From VRUE01 sp963788975 (GTDB lineage Bacteria > Actinomycetota > Thermoleophilia > Solirubrobacterales > 70-9), in NCBI GenBank assembly GCA_963788975.1, contig CAWBIJ010000004.1, positions 868,001-932,000 of the forward strand: 64,000 nt of DNA, written 5' to 3'. Positions 36,590-45,242 of the stretch are shown piece after piece. The notes below the pieces were generated by a model. It had not been told where the DNA came from and did no database searches. It saw only the letters and a program-made list of their open reading frames with translations. How positions within the stretch are numbered: position 1 is the stretch's first letter; the number at the start of each line of letters is the position of its first letter. The translations under genes were made by a program, and so were the position numbers.

Positions 36590-37690
36590 TCATTTCACCT
36601 TCTTGAAGTACGCCCAGCGGTCGTAGAGGCCGAGGGCCGCCGCCAGCGTGTCGCCGCGGATCGTCGACGGTCCGCCGGTGCCGATCAGCCTCGCGTAGTC
36701 GATCCGGGGTGAGTCGCCGCGCTGGGTGACCCTGATTTCGCGCAGCCTCCCCTGAACGTAGGGGCCGAGGCGTGAGCTCATCTCCGCCTGGGAGAAGCGG
36801 AAGGTCCAGGTGTGCAGTGGCGAGTAGTAGTCGTAGGGGTCGGGGACGCTCTGCAGGTACGGAACGTCCGGCGCGCCGAGGAACCCCGACTCAGTGCGGC
36901 CGCCGGAGGAGGAGAAGTAGGTCGTTTGCGCCACCTCACCCCGATAGGTCGCCACCTCGTTGCGAGTCGCCGCCACCGCCCGGTCGGTGCGCTCGGACTC
37001 CAGTTTCACCCCGCCGTAGATCTGCGTGCGCGTGTCGGAGTACAGATCGAACCCCTCACCGCCGACGTCGGTCGAGAGCGCGATCGACCTCGCCGCCACC
37101 GCAAACGTCTTCAGCGTCGCCATCGGCCATTCCGGCGGCACCTCCCCAGGAACCGACCCCCGCGCGTAGTTGTTGACGTTGAGCACGTTGACGACGCTGA
37201 CCGACCCGCCCCCGGTCGGCACCACCTCGAACGCCCCCCGATAGACCCCAACCCCCTCGATCCGGACCATCCCCGCGCTATCCGCATGCAGCCGCTGCCC
37301 ACACCGAGCCAGCAACTTCCCCGAGCTCGACAGCAACCGCACTGACGACCCCCGCGGCCGAGCCCGATAGCTCCGCCCCGGATCCAGTTTCTCCCCACAA
37401 GCCCGAGTGGCGCCCGAGAACGAAACCTCCCCAGAGCGAGTCGTCAGCAGCACCCGCACCAAAGGCGCCCCCCGCATCCGCGTGACCTCGATCCCCCGAA
37501 AGTAGTGCCCCAGGATCTGCCGATACCCAGCACCGTGCTTGCCGAAGCCGTAAGCGCCATAGGCACTCAACCCAACTCCGTGCCCGAAGCCACCACCTTT
37601 GACGACCCAAGTTGCGGCGCTAGCCGGTACTGACGCAATACTCATCGCTGCCACGGCCAATGACAGCATCAGTGTTTGCACCCGCTCCAT
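36590..37690 (-). CDS. SpoIID/LytB-domain secreted protein
   Basis: A 366-residue protein with a signal peptide (LMLSLAVAAMSIASVPASAA). The SpoIID core is visible: VNVNNYARGSVPGEVPPEWP, FAVAARSIALS, TYFSSSGGRTES and VPDPYD. In Firmicutes SpoIID is a lytic transglycosylase of sporulation. In non-sporulating actinobacteria the domain occurs in wall proteins, so a peptidoglycan-remodelling role is likely here. Its end is 3 bases from the convergent acyltransferase stop. Confidence 0.82.
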   Translation of the reverse strand: MERVQTLMLSLAVAAMSIASVPASAATWVVKGGGFGHGVGLSAYGAYGFGKHGAGYRQILGHYFRGIEVTRMRGAPLVRVLLTTRSGEVSFSGATRACGEKLDPGRSYRARPRGSSVRLLSSSGKLLARCGQRLHADSAGMVRIEGVGVYRGAFEVVPTGGGSVSVVNVLNVNNYARGSVPGEVPPEWPMATLKTFAVAARSIALSTDVGGEGFDLYSDTRTQIYGGVKLESERTDRAVAATRNEVATYRGEVAQTTYFSSSGGRTESGFLGAPDVPYLQSVPDPYDYYSPLHTWTFRFSQAEMSSRLGPYVQGRLREIRVTQRGDSPRIDYARLIGTGGPSTIRGDTLAAALGLYDRWAYFKKVK

Positions 37691-37808
37691 TTCACTTGAA
37701 GATACTTATATCAATGGAACTCCACTGACCCGATAATGTCGAGGACACAGGATGGCATAACGGAGGACGACCTCTTCCTACTTCAGATGAAAGGCCTAGT
37801 GATGCACG

Positions 37809-38711
37809 ATGACGATTGGGGTAGCGTGGATTAGAAAGACTGGCCGTGCAGACCAGCTTTGGGTTGCCACAGACAGTCGCCTTAGTGGCGATGGCAATAT
37901 CTGGGATGAGTGTCCCAAGCTCCATGGGTTGCCGCGACAAGGCTCGATAGCAGCCTTCTCAGGAAGCACCGCACAGGCTTATCCCCTGATGCTGCAAATC
38001 AACAACGCGATCATCGGATATCGCCCCGCTCTCGATGGAACACTTGAGCTGAACTACCTACTTGACCATCTTGAGCGAATTGCAAACTCAATGCTCAACC
38101 AGCTCAAAACGGATCCGGCGGTGCAAGCCGAGGATAAACGTCGAGAGTTCTCCACCTTTGATGACATGATCCTGATTGGGGGGTATTCCCGACAAAATGG
38201 GCTCATTCTTCGGACTCTTCGCTATGAGCGTCCGCTTGATAGTTGGAAGTTTGCGCGAGTGCGGAGTCAACAACGTATTGGGCGTAACAAGCCGTTTCAC
38301 ATCTTTGGTGATCGAATTGCTTCTAAACGCTTTTACGGTTACCTGGAGTCCCTTCTTCGGCAGAAAAGAAAGCTTCGAACCGATAAGCCTCTGGACTTCG
38401 AGCCATTGGAAGCGTTGTGGGACTTCGTAAAGCTGCCGCAATCTCCACTTGTTCCCCTTCCTAAAGGCTATCGTCCAGTAACCGTGGGTGGATCCGTTCA
38501 AGCAGGGCGAGTCCTTGCCGGTGCACAGATGACGCCTTGTGTTGTGCGATGGGATGGCACGAAAGAAAGGGGACTGTATCTGCTTGGCAGGCGTCTACTC
38601 GAATACGAGAAGGTGAATCTTCCCCTTATAGAAGAGAGTGAAGGATCTCCACGCCTGCTCGTGAGGCCACCCGGGCAGTGGGAAGCACAGGCATCGTCAT
38701 CCACCTCATGA
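37809..38711 (+). CDS. Proteasome-like (HslV-type) Ntn hydrolase of unknown function
   Basis: A 300-residue protein of clearly lower GC content than its neighbours. The N-terminus MTIGVAWI, then VATDSRLSG, DECPKL and AAFSGSTAQAY reproduce the spacing of HslV/proteasome beta subunits. Thr2 would be the catalytic N-terminal nucleophile after Met removal, with Asp22 and Lys37 as the supporting residues. The C-terminal 150 residues are unlike HslV. No HslU or Mpa partner is nearby. It lies convergent to a CBASS-type operon in a presumed defence island, and a role in defence is inferred from location only. Confidence 0.65.
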   Translation: MTIGVAWIRKTGRADQLWVATDSRLSGDGNIWDECPKLHGLPRQGSIAAFSGSTAQAYPLMLQINNAIIGYRPALDGTLELNYLLDHLERIANSMLNQLKTDPAVQAEDKRREFSTFDDMILIGGYSRQNGLILRTLRYERPLDSWKFARVRSQQRIGRNKPFHIFGDRIASKRFYGYLESLLRQKRKLRTDKPLDFEPLEALWDFVKLPQSPLVPLPKGYRPVTVGGSVQAGRVLAGAQMTPCVVRWDGTKERGLYLLGRRLLEYEKVNLPLIEESEGSPRLLVRPPGQWEAQASSSTS

Positions 38712-38839
38712 TGGATCAGTCCATGGCTCGGCGATGCCGGGGGCAGCGACTGGGCGTGCTGACCAAGGACGAGGCGGTCCGTCGTCGTCCTGCGGAGCGC
38801 GATGCACTATTTGCCGCCAAGTCCGGATCTTCTGTCTAG
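38708..38839 (+). CDS. Small ORF coupled to the Ntn hydrolase gene
   Basis: A 43-codon frame whose ATG overlaps the Ntn hydrolase stop as ATGA. The predicted peptide includes VLTKDEAVRRRPAERDALFA. It may be a genuine small partner or the stump of a deleted gene. Coding potential cannot be judged from so short a sequence. Confidence 0.3.
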   Translation: MMDQSMARRCRGQRLGVLTKDEAVRRRPAERDALFAAKSGSSV

Positions 38840-39030
38840 TCACTCGGAGCCTCCGCGGGCTACGAGTTGGGCCGCGCAGTTCCTGGCCAACCGCGAGCGG
38901 ATCCTGCACCCAGTACAGACCCCAGGCCCCTACATATGGCGTTTAAGAAACAAGCCTGCGACGACTATGACCCACCTAAGTAACACCGCCTGTCCCGACG
39001 ACGCCGCTAGGCTGACAAACACCTTCGTTA

Positions 39031-39579
39031 CTACTGATTTCGGTTCCCAGCGGGACTACCCAGAACCTTCTTGCGGCGAGGAGGGGTGGCGTGTGCCAAT
39101 GCAGACTCAAAGACCTCAAGCTCGTCCCGGAAGTCTTTTAGGCGTTGGAACACATCAGCCATGTTGGTTTCGGCGTCTGCCGAAATAGCGGGCTCCTTCC
39201 ATGCTCGATGCGACTCGGCTCCTGCGGTATCCCGGGCCACGCTGATTAGTCGGTCGTATGCATCAGAAATCGCCTGATCCCCATCGGCGGACAGGAGAAC
39301 GCAGCACGTCGACAGCTCTGCCTGTATCTGCGAGAAGGAGTCCGCGAGTCGAATCCGCTCACTGCTTCTGTACTCCTCCTCACAGCGCCGCCGTCTAATT
39401 CGGAAGGGCATCTCCCCGTAGGCAATAACAGCCGACAGAGCCCGGGCATGAAGCTCTCGTTTTCGGGCCCGCTCGGCACGATCGCCATTGACCCACAAGC
39501 CGAGCAGAACGCCGAAGAGGCTAATTGCGCCGACCACCAAGGCTGGATTGATGTCTACGGAGATCCCTGCCCACGGCAT
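39031..39579 (-). CDS. Single-pass membrane protein, candidate CBASS effector
   Basis: A protein of about 182 residues with one N-terminal helix (ALVVGAISLFGVLLGLWV) followed by a charged, coiled-coil-rich cytoplasmic part. It is the last gene of the operon CD-NTase, E2-like, membrane protein. Its start (ATG 39579; GTG 39588 also possible) lies inside the end of the E2-like gene. Membrane proteins are frequent CBASS effectors that damage the inner membrane when bound by the cyclic nucleotide. I do not recognise the cytoplasmic domain, so effector status rests on context. Confidence 0.6.
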   Translation of the reverse strand: MPWAGISVDINPALVVGAISLFGVLLGLWVNGDRAERARKRELHARALSAVIAYGEMPFRIRRRRCEEEYRSSERIRLADSFSQIQAELSTCCVLLSADGDQAISDAYDRLISVARDTAGAESHRAWKEPAISADAETNMADVFQRLKDFRDELEVFESALAHATPPRRKKVLGSPAGNRNQ

Positions 39580-40022
39580 GTTGGACACCCCTTTTTTCGC
39601 GGGTGATCACCAGGGGACTCCGCCTTTGGCCAGGTATTTCCTGCCCGGCATTCTGCCTCGCAGAAAGCGTGCTCTTCGATGTGCCCGATCAAAGCGAGGA
39701 GTCCGTCTCGAGGCAGCCAACGGGCCTCGGGAGAGTCCCCCTCCCACCACATGCAAAGCGATTCATCACCCCACCGGTGACGTAGGCAAGGTGGTCCGCC
39801 GAGATGAACAACCGGGGTGCTCGGCAAAGCAGTCGACATGAATCCGACCGTCACCTCGAGCGATTTATCGAAAATTGGCATCTCGATCCCGAACCGGTAT
39901 CGAATTCGACGCGGGTGCGGTGCGAACTCAGTGTTTAGATCGTAGCCCTTCCGCTTGACACCTCGCTCAAACAAGATGCACTGAGCTGGAGTGTCAAACC
40001 AGGGCTGCTGACCGCTATCCAC
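39555..40022 (-). CDS. E2-like CBASS accessory protein (short type II)
   Basis: A 155-residue protein if started at the GTG at 40022, which overlaps the CD-NTase stop by 8 bases; longer starts overlap more deeply. The segment SLCMWWEGDSPEARWLPRDG resembles the ubiquitin-conjugating E2-like proteins of short type II CBASS, with Cys90 in the catalytic position. A C-terminal CEAEC and GCPTCRG pair may bind zinc. No E1 or JAB gene accompanies it. Such E2 proteins act on the CD-NTase to prime it. The family call is from remembered patterns, not a search. Confidence 0.65.
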   Translation of the reverse strand: MDSGQQPWFDTPAQCILFERGVKRKGYDLNTEFAPHPRRIRYRFGIEMPIFDKSLEVTVGFMSTALPSTPVVHLGGPPCLRHRWGDESLCMWWEGDSPEARWLPRDGLLALIGHIEEHAFCEAECRAGNTWPKAESPGDHPRKKGCPTCRGQGSP

Positions 40023-41109
40023 CGTGAGAGCTGGTCGGCTTTTGCGCTGCGACGGGCAGGCCGAGAGTCGAGGCGACCTTTCGTCCGTCCCCTTCCCTAT
40101 AAGCGCGACGTGCTCGCGAGGCTTCGGTCTCCCGAATCTCTTCGATCTCCTGCCCGAACAACGGCTGGAGCTCAAGGCGGGCACCGGCCTTGCTGCTCTG
40201 AGAAAGGGTCCGCTCGACCACCCCTGCCATTTCTCGGAGTCGGCGAGACGCCATTTCCTGGCTTATGCCTTCAGGGAGCTTGATCGGCTCAACAACCGCC
40301 GGGGCGGGATCCTCCGTGAGACCGGCAGAGATGCTGGCAGAAGCACCGCTCAGGAAGTCGTAGAGGGAGACACCGATGGGTCCAGCCTCGGTTACGAGCT
40401 CAAGCGCCAGCGCGCTCAGGTTCCAGGAGCACATGACTGCGACGCCCCCATTAGCGCCGTCGCGCTTCACGGCCCTCTTGGCCAGGCGCAGCACGTGCGC
40501 CCGCAAAACGCGTAGAGATTTGGCGTCTTGCTTGGTCATGAGCTCGGTATGGAGCTCTGGGTCGGCCGGGTCCCATCCGCGTCGGCGGCGGTTCGGGATC
40601 CATATGCCGGGGCCATCGACGCGATCCAGGCCGACGATCAACTCGATGTAGGGATCCACCTCACCCCATTCGTCGATGTCGACGGTCTCGTTGAAGAGAA
40701 ACTTAATCGCCCTGTTCCCCTCTAGGTCGACTTCGGCGCTCGGGTAGCTCCGGCAAAGTCTCGGGAGGACGAATTCCGAGAACATCTGGATGAAGGCCTC
40801 GGGGCCGCGATCCTCCACAGCGTCGGGGCCGAAGGCTCGAAAGGCCTCGAAGCGACGGTTGACCTTGATGCCGCAGTCAGCGTCCTCCAAGGGCCGATTG
40901 GTCGTGCCGTGAGCAACGCTCCCAGAGGCAAAGCCTGCGCCCGTTCTTGCAGCATCGTGTTCCTCGGCAATTTCGAGCACGAGGTTGCGACGTGCTTTCG
41001 CCTCTTCTAGGACCGCCATTGGCACAGCAATCTGACGCCGAATTTCTTCGAGCGCCTCATTTGCTCCAACTCCGGTCGGCCCGCCAGGGCGGGCATCACC
41101 TGAATACAT
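40015..41109 (-). CDS. CD-NTase (cGAS/DncV-like nucleotidyltransferase) of a CBASS system
   Basis: A 364-residue nucleotidyltransferase. The active site shows the GS motif at 63-64 (FASGSVAHGTTNRP), two metal aspartates at 76 and 78 (LEDADCGIKV), and a likely third at 152 (EVDPYIELIV). The WIPNRRRRGWDPADPELHTE loop is typical of this superfamily. On phage infection these enzymes make cyclic oligonucleotides that switch on an effector. An AAGGAG site precedes the ATG at 41109. It leads the operon with the E2-like and membrane proteins. The nucleotide product cannot be predicted. Confidence 0.78.
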   Translation of the reverse strand: MYSGDARPGGPTGVGANEALEEIRRQIAVPMAVLEEAKARRNLVLEIAEEHDAARTGAGFASGSVAHGTTNRPLEDADCGIKVNRRFEAFRAFGPDAVEDRGPEAFIQMFSEFVLPRLCRSYPSAEVDLEGNRAIKFLFNETVDIDEWGEVDPYIELIVGLDRVDGPGIWIPNRRRRGWDPADPELHTELMTKQDAKSLRVLRAHVLRLAKRAVKRDGANGGVAVMCSWNLSALALELVTEAGPIGVSLYDFLSGASASISAGLTEDPAPAVVEPIKLPEGISQEMASRRLREMAGVVERTLSQSSKAGARLELQPLFGQEIEEIRETEASRARRAYREGDGRKVASTLGLPVAAQKPTSSHGG

Positions 41110-41419
41110 AGTTACTTCTCCTTGTCTAGGCGGATTGGACCACCCGCACCGCCACGCCCAAATGCATACGACGGACTTCCGCGCAAAGCAGGCGACCCGC
41201 CACCCGGATGGTTAGGCCGGGTATGGGCAGGCCGCCAAGAACGCTTTGACAAGGAGTGAAGCATCCGGATTTGTAACCGATCAACCCGGCGGAAACTGCC
41301 CAACCGTCGCCTGATTTTCAGGGCGAATCGGTGGTTGTTGGGTACCGGTGGGTACCTCAAACACCTCATGCCTAGGGGCTCGCGATCCCGGAATCCCGCA
41401 TACCAGCAGAATCGGGCAA
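41110..41419. other. Non-coding stretch between the CBASS operon and tRNA-Asp
   Basis: No supported gene. It must hold the CBASS promoter on the minus strand. GGGTACC occurs twice, 10 bases apart (41339-41355), as a possible regulator site. The 3' end of the tRNA abuts it, a usual integration position, but I found no repeat of the tRNA end at the other island border. Confidence 0.4.
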
Positions 41420-41493
41420 CGGGAGCGACGGGACTCGAACCCGCGACCTCTGGCGTGACAGGCCAGCGCTCTAACCAGCTGAGCTACGCCCCC
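41420..41493 (-). tRNA. tRNA-Asp (GTC)
   Basis: A full cloverleaf on the minus strand: acceptor GGGGGCG with CGCTCCC (one G-T pair), D-arm GCTCAGCTGGTTAGAGC, anticodon stem-loop TGGCC-TGTCACG-CCAGA with anticodon GTC, and T-arm GCGGGTTCGAGTCCCGT. The discriminator base is G as expected for Asp. CCA is not encoded. It marks the edge of the accessory island. Confidence 0.95.
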
Positions 41494-41527
41494 GGAAGGC
41501 GGGCGACTAGCGCCCGGCGGCATTATC

Positions 41528-42613
41528 TCAGGGTCGCTGGATCTGGAGCTTGTAGGTGCCGGCGGAGCCGCGGGTGGGCTTGATCGCGATGCCTAGGCGG
41601 GACTGGCCGCAGACGGTGTAGTCGAGGCGTCGCTGAGGGCCGATGCCCTGGCGCGAGGTGCGGAGGACCCGGCCGTTGGAGCTGCGCAGGACGACGCGGT
41701 AGCCGCGACGATGCAGGCCGCTGGGCCGCAGGCTGAGCCGGCCGTCGAGCGGGGTACGTAGCCAGTGGACCGTCGGGCCGCTGGTGGAGAAGCGGCCGCG
41801 GATCGTCAAGGTGCGGCGCGCCTGCCAGGGAGCCAGCACGTCTTCTTCGATCGCCTCGAAGGTGGCGGGGGTGGGTTTCAGGTACTCGGTCCAGCGCCAC
41901 CTGACCCGCGTCTGGGGGAAGCGGTTGTGCGCGAAGGCCTCGGCGAAGGCCTCGCCGGGGTGCGAGAAGTAGTGCTCGCCGTATTCGTCGGGAAAGAGCG
42001 TCCCGCTCCGCCAGCCCTGGCAGACGCGCTCCTGACTGGCCCAGTGCGGCGGGCCCCACTCGATCGCGGCCGGGAACGGCGCCGGGTTTTCGCGATGCTG
42101 GGCGAGGTGATGGCCGTACTCGTGGGCGATTACGAACTCGCGGGTGGCGCCGCCGATGCTGGTCCACGATTCACCGCTGATCACCATCTTGTTCTGGCCG
42201 CTGTAGTAACAGGCTTCGGCTTCGAATCCGCAGTCGAGACCGAGCTGGAACGGAGTGTCGAGCTGGACCGTGAGCAGCTCGATCTCGTAGCCGTGGACCA
42301 GGGTGCCGATGAAGTCGGCGATCGGCTGCGGGTCGGCGGCTTCGCAGGCGGCTGCGCACCCCGCGGTGACCGCGATCGCGACCGTCGCGCTCGTGCCGTC
42401 GTTGACCGGGTAGCGCTGGGTCGAGGCGGTGGCCGAGATCCGCGCCGAGGCGGCGCCTGGCCGGACCAGCACGACGTCGTGCACGGGCGCCGCCGTTCGC
42501 GGTCCGGCCAGAAGGCTCAACGCCTCCGGCGAGCGCGACACAGCGCCCGGCGGAGCGGCAAGGATGAGGATCATGGCTATGCCCGCAAGCGCCCCCGCCG
42601 GGCGCTTGCTCAA
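41528..42613 (-). CDS. Secreted zinc metallopeptidase-like protein
   Basis: A 361-residue protein with a signal peptide (GALAGIAMILILAAPPGAVS). The zinc site is FVIAHEYGHHLAQH (HExGH), with a downstream glutamate in SHPGEAFAEAFAH as a candidate third ligand. Paired cysteines (for example CAAACEA, DCGFEAEACYY) suggest extracellular disulfides. A C-terminal beta domain of 100 residues follows. The substrate is unknown. Confidence 0.8.
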   Translation of the reverse strand: MSKRPAGALAGIAMILILAAPPGAVSRSPEALSLLAGPRTAAPVHDVVLVRPGAASARISATASTQRYPVNDGTSATVAIAVTAGCAAACEAADPQPIADFIGTLVHGYEIELLTVQLDTPFQLGLDCGFEAEACYYSGQNKMVISGESWTSIGGATREFVIAHEYGHHLAQHRENPAPFPAAIEWGPPHWASQERVCQGWRSGTLFPDEYGEHYFSHPGEAFAEAFAHNRFPQTRVRWRWTEYLKPTPATFEAIEEDVLAPWQARRTLTIRGRFSTSGPTVHWLRTPLDGRLSLRPSGLHRRGYRVVLRSSNGRVLRTSRQGIGPQRRLDYTVCGQSRLGIAIKPTRGSAGTYKLQIQRP

Positions 42614-42771
42614 GGAGCAGGTCCCTGGTCTATCTCGTACGCCTTGGCGGGCATGGCCTTCACGTGGACCTCAAACACGGTAGGAGCGAAGCGTCGCCGT
42701 CGCAAGTCACCGGCGTCCACCCCCGTACCCAGACTGGAGGATCCCTGCACCGGGCGACTATGGTTCGCGCC
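42614..42771. promoter_or_regulatory. Divergent promoter gap
   Basis: A 158-base gap between the metallopeptidase and the MBL-fold gene, which must hold both promoters. I see no repeat or operator in it. Confidence 0.3.
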
Positions 42772-43518
42772 ATGATCGTCGAGCGGACCGAGAACCCGCA
42801 GTGGCTCTCCAACGCCTACCTCGTCGTCAGCGAGGCGAGCGGCCAGGGAGTGCTGATCGACGGCAACGACCTGCTCGAGCCGCTGCTGGAACGGGCCGAG
42901 CGGGACGGGACCGAGATCACGCACATCCTCGTCACCCATCCCCACCCCGACCACGTCGCCGGACTTGCCACCGCGCGCGAGCGGCTCGGCGGGCCGCCGC
43001 TGCTCGCCCACGCCGAGACCGCGGCCGAGCTGGACGAGGAGGTCGCGCAGACCCTCGCCGACGGCGAGAAGCTGAGCGCGGGCGGGTTCGAGATCGAGGC
43101 GATCGCCACGCCCGGCCACGCCGCCGGCCACCTCGCCTTCCTCGTCGACGGCAGCGACGTCTTCACCGCCGACGTCCTCTTCAGGGGCACGGTCGGGGGG
43201 ACGATGGCGCCAGGCGCCAGCGGCCTCGACGACCTGAAGGCGTCGGTGATGCGGCTGATGGAGCTGCCGCCCGAGACCCGCGTCCACCCCGGCCACCGCG
43301 AGCCGACGACGATCGGCGACGAGCTGGAGGGCAACCCCTTCGTGCGGGTCTGGCGCGAGCTCGATGAGCTTGGCGAGGAGCCCTGCACGGTCTGGGGCCG
43401 GGACGCCACCCTGAAGCTGTGGGCGCCCGACTACGACGGCGGCAACAAGGCCTGGGTCGCCTTCGTCGACACCGGCGAGGAAGCGATCGTCGGCGGCTCG
43501 CAGGTCGAACGCCGCTAG
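42772..43518 (+). CDS. Metallo-beta-lactamase-fold hydrolase
   Basis: A protein of about 248 residues. The zinc motif is THPHPDHVAG, followed by the histidine of TPGHAAGHLAF, the aspartate of FTADVLF, and VHPGHREPTT. This is the glyoxalase II-like/MBL group. The start is the ATG at 42772 (MIVERTENPQWLSNAY); an ATG at 42760 would add four residues. The product could be a thioester hydrolase, but the substrate is not predictable. Confidence 0.83.
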   Translation: MIVERTENPQWLSNAYLVVSEASGQGVLIDGNDLLEPLLERAERDGTEITHILVTHPHPDHVAGLATARERLGGPPLLAHAETAAELDEEVAQTLADGEKLSAGGFEIEAIATPGHAAGHLAFLVDGSDVFTADVLFRGTVGGTMAPGASGLDDLKASVMRLMELPPETRVHPGHREPTTIGDELEGNPFVRVWRELDELGEEPCTVWGRDATLKLWAPDYDGGNKAWVAFVDTGEEAIVGGSQVERR

Positions 43519-43575
43519 GCGCCGAAGCTCCCCCTCCTGCCGCCAATCTTTAGCCCTGCGGCCGTTTTTGGACGG

Positions 43576-45204
43576 ATGTGCGATGGGAACGGCCGTCGCC
43601 AACCCCCACACTGCCTAGACACTTTCAGCGACCGGGGGGACGGAGCGCTGCAGTTCGTACAGGCCTTCCAGGCCACCGACATCAAGGAATTCTTCTTCGA
43701 CTGGTATCCCGTCTTCGGGGTCTTCTTCATGTTCGCCCTGCTGCTCGTCTTCGTGACGCTGCTGCGCGGGACCTTGGGCGCGACCAAGCCGGAGACGGTG
43801 AAGGCGAGCAAAACCATGCCCGTGCCCTGGGAGGAGGTGCAGGGCGTCGACGCCGCCAAGGAGGAGCTGATGGACGTGGCGGAGTGGCTGCGCGACCCCG
43901 ACCGCTTCGAGGCGCTGGGGGCGCGGGCGCCGCGCGGCGTGCTGCTCTTCGGCCCGCCCGGCACCGGCAAGACGATGCTGGCGCGGGCGGTGGCGGCGCA
44001 GGCCGGGGTCGACTTCTTCTCCGCCTCGGGCTCGAGCTTCGTCGAGATGTTCGTCGGCCGCGGCGCCGCGCGGATCCGGCGCCTCTTCAAGGAGGCGCGC
44101 AAGTCCGGGCAGGCAGTGATCTTCATCGACGAGCTCGATGCGGTCGGCGGCGCCCGCAGCGGCGGCGGGGGCGACGGCGGCACCAGCGAGCGCGAGCAGG
44201 CCCTCAACCAGCTCCTGGTCGAGCTCGACGGCTTCGAGCGCGACCCCGGCACGGTGATCGTGATCGCCGCCTCCAACAACGTCGAGAAGCTCGACAAAGC
44301 GCTGCTGCGCCCCGGCCGCTTCGACCGCCAGGTACTGGTCGCGCCGCCCGACCGCGACGGGCGCGAGGCGATCCTCCGCGCCCACGCCAAAGGCAAGCCG
44401 CTGGGGCCCGACCTCGACCTGGCCGACGTGGCGCGCAAGACCACGGGGATGACCGGCGCCCAGCTCGCCAACGCGCTCAACGAGGCGGCGATCATCGCCG
44501 GCCGCGCGAAGCGCTTCGCGATGGCCCGTGCCGACCTCGACGAGGCGCTGTTGCGTCAGGCGGTCGGCTCACAGCAGGCGCGGCGGCTCAACTCGAAAGA
44601 GCGCTGCATCATCGCCTACCACGAGGCGGGGCACGCGCTCTGCCGGCGCCTGCTCGGCCTCGACCCGCCGGAGATCCTCAGCATCGTCCCCCGCGGCCCC
44701 GCCCTCGGCTTCGTCGGCCACTCGCCGCAGGAGGACACCTACCTGCGCTCTCGCGACGAGTTGCTCGACGAGGTGGTCACCCTGCTGGGCGGGCGCGCCG
44801 CCGAGGAGGAGGTCTTCGCCTCCTCCTACTCCGGCGCCGCCGACGACCTCTCCCGCGTGCACGCGGTCTGCAAGCAGATGGTCACCGAATTCGGCATGGG
44901 CGTCGCGCTCGATGCTGACGGAACGCCGCCGATCGCGATGCCGACTGCCGACTACGCGGTCTCCGACCGGACCCGGCGCGACGTCGACCTCGCCGCCTCG
45001 ACCCTGGCGCGCGAGGCCTACCGGCGGGCGCGGGCGCTGCTCGCGGCGAACCGCCACTGCCTCGACGCGCTCGCCGCCAACGCGCTGGAGCGCGAGACGC
45101 TCACCCGCGAGGACCTAGACGCGATCTTCGCCGCCCACGAGCTGCACCAACCGTCGCGCATGCCTGGCTCGAGCGCAGCGCTGATCGCCCTCTCGCGCGA
45201 TTAA
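43576..45204 (+). CDS. FtsH-like ATP-dependent zinc metalloprotease with reduced N-terminus
   Basis: The AAA+ module has Walker A GPPGTGKT, Walker B VIFIDELDA, the pore loop FVEMFVGRGAARIR and the second region of homology (LLRPGRFDRQV). The protease has the zinc site YHEAGHALCR. Unlike the usual FtsH, only one membrane helix (VFGVFFMFALLLVFVTLL) precedes it and no extracytoplasmic domain is present. It would degrade membrane or cytoplasmic proteins from the inner face. The total is 542 residues, about 100 shorter than typical FtsH. Confidence 0.88.
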   Translation: MCDGNGRRQPPHCLDTFSDRGDGALQFVQAFQATDIKEFFFDWYPVFGVFFMFALLLVFVTLLRGTLGATKPETVKASKTMPVPWEEVQGVDAAKEELMDVAEWLRDPDRFEALGARAPRGVLLFGPPGTGKTMLARAVAAQAGVDFFSASGSSFVEMFVGRGAARIRRLFKEARKSGQAVIFIDELDAVGGARSGGGGDGGTSEREQALNQLLVELDGFERDPGTVIVIAASNNVEKLDKALLRPGRFDRQVLVAPPDRDGREAILRAHAKGKPLGPDLDLADVARKTTGMTGAQLANALNEAAIIAGRAKRFAMARADLDEALLRQAVGSQQARRLNSKERCIIAYHEAGHALCRRLLGLDPPEILSIVPRGPALGFVGHSPQEDTYLRSRDELLDEVVTLLGGRAAEEEVFASSYSGAADDLSRVHAVCKQMVTEFGMGVALDADGTPPIAMPTADYAVSDRTRRDVDLAASTLAREAYRRARALLAANRHCLDALAANALERETLTREDLDAIFAAHELHQPSRMPGSSAALIALSRD

Positions 45205-45242
45205 CGTCAGGCGCTCCGAGCGCGGCTAGCATTCAGGCTGCC

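Noticed and set aside
38802..39188. A 128-residue plus-strand ORF antisense to the end of the CBASS membrane gene.
   Set aside because: No domain, and it overlaps a better supported gene on the other strand.
41281..41523. An 80-residue minus-strand ORF covering tRNA-Asp.
   Set aside because: It is the translated tRNA and its flanks, a common artefact.
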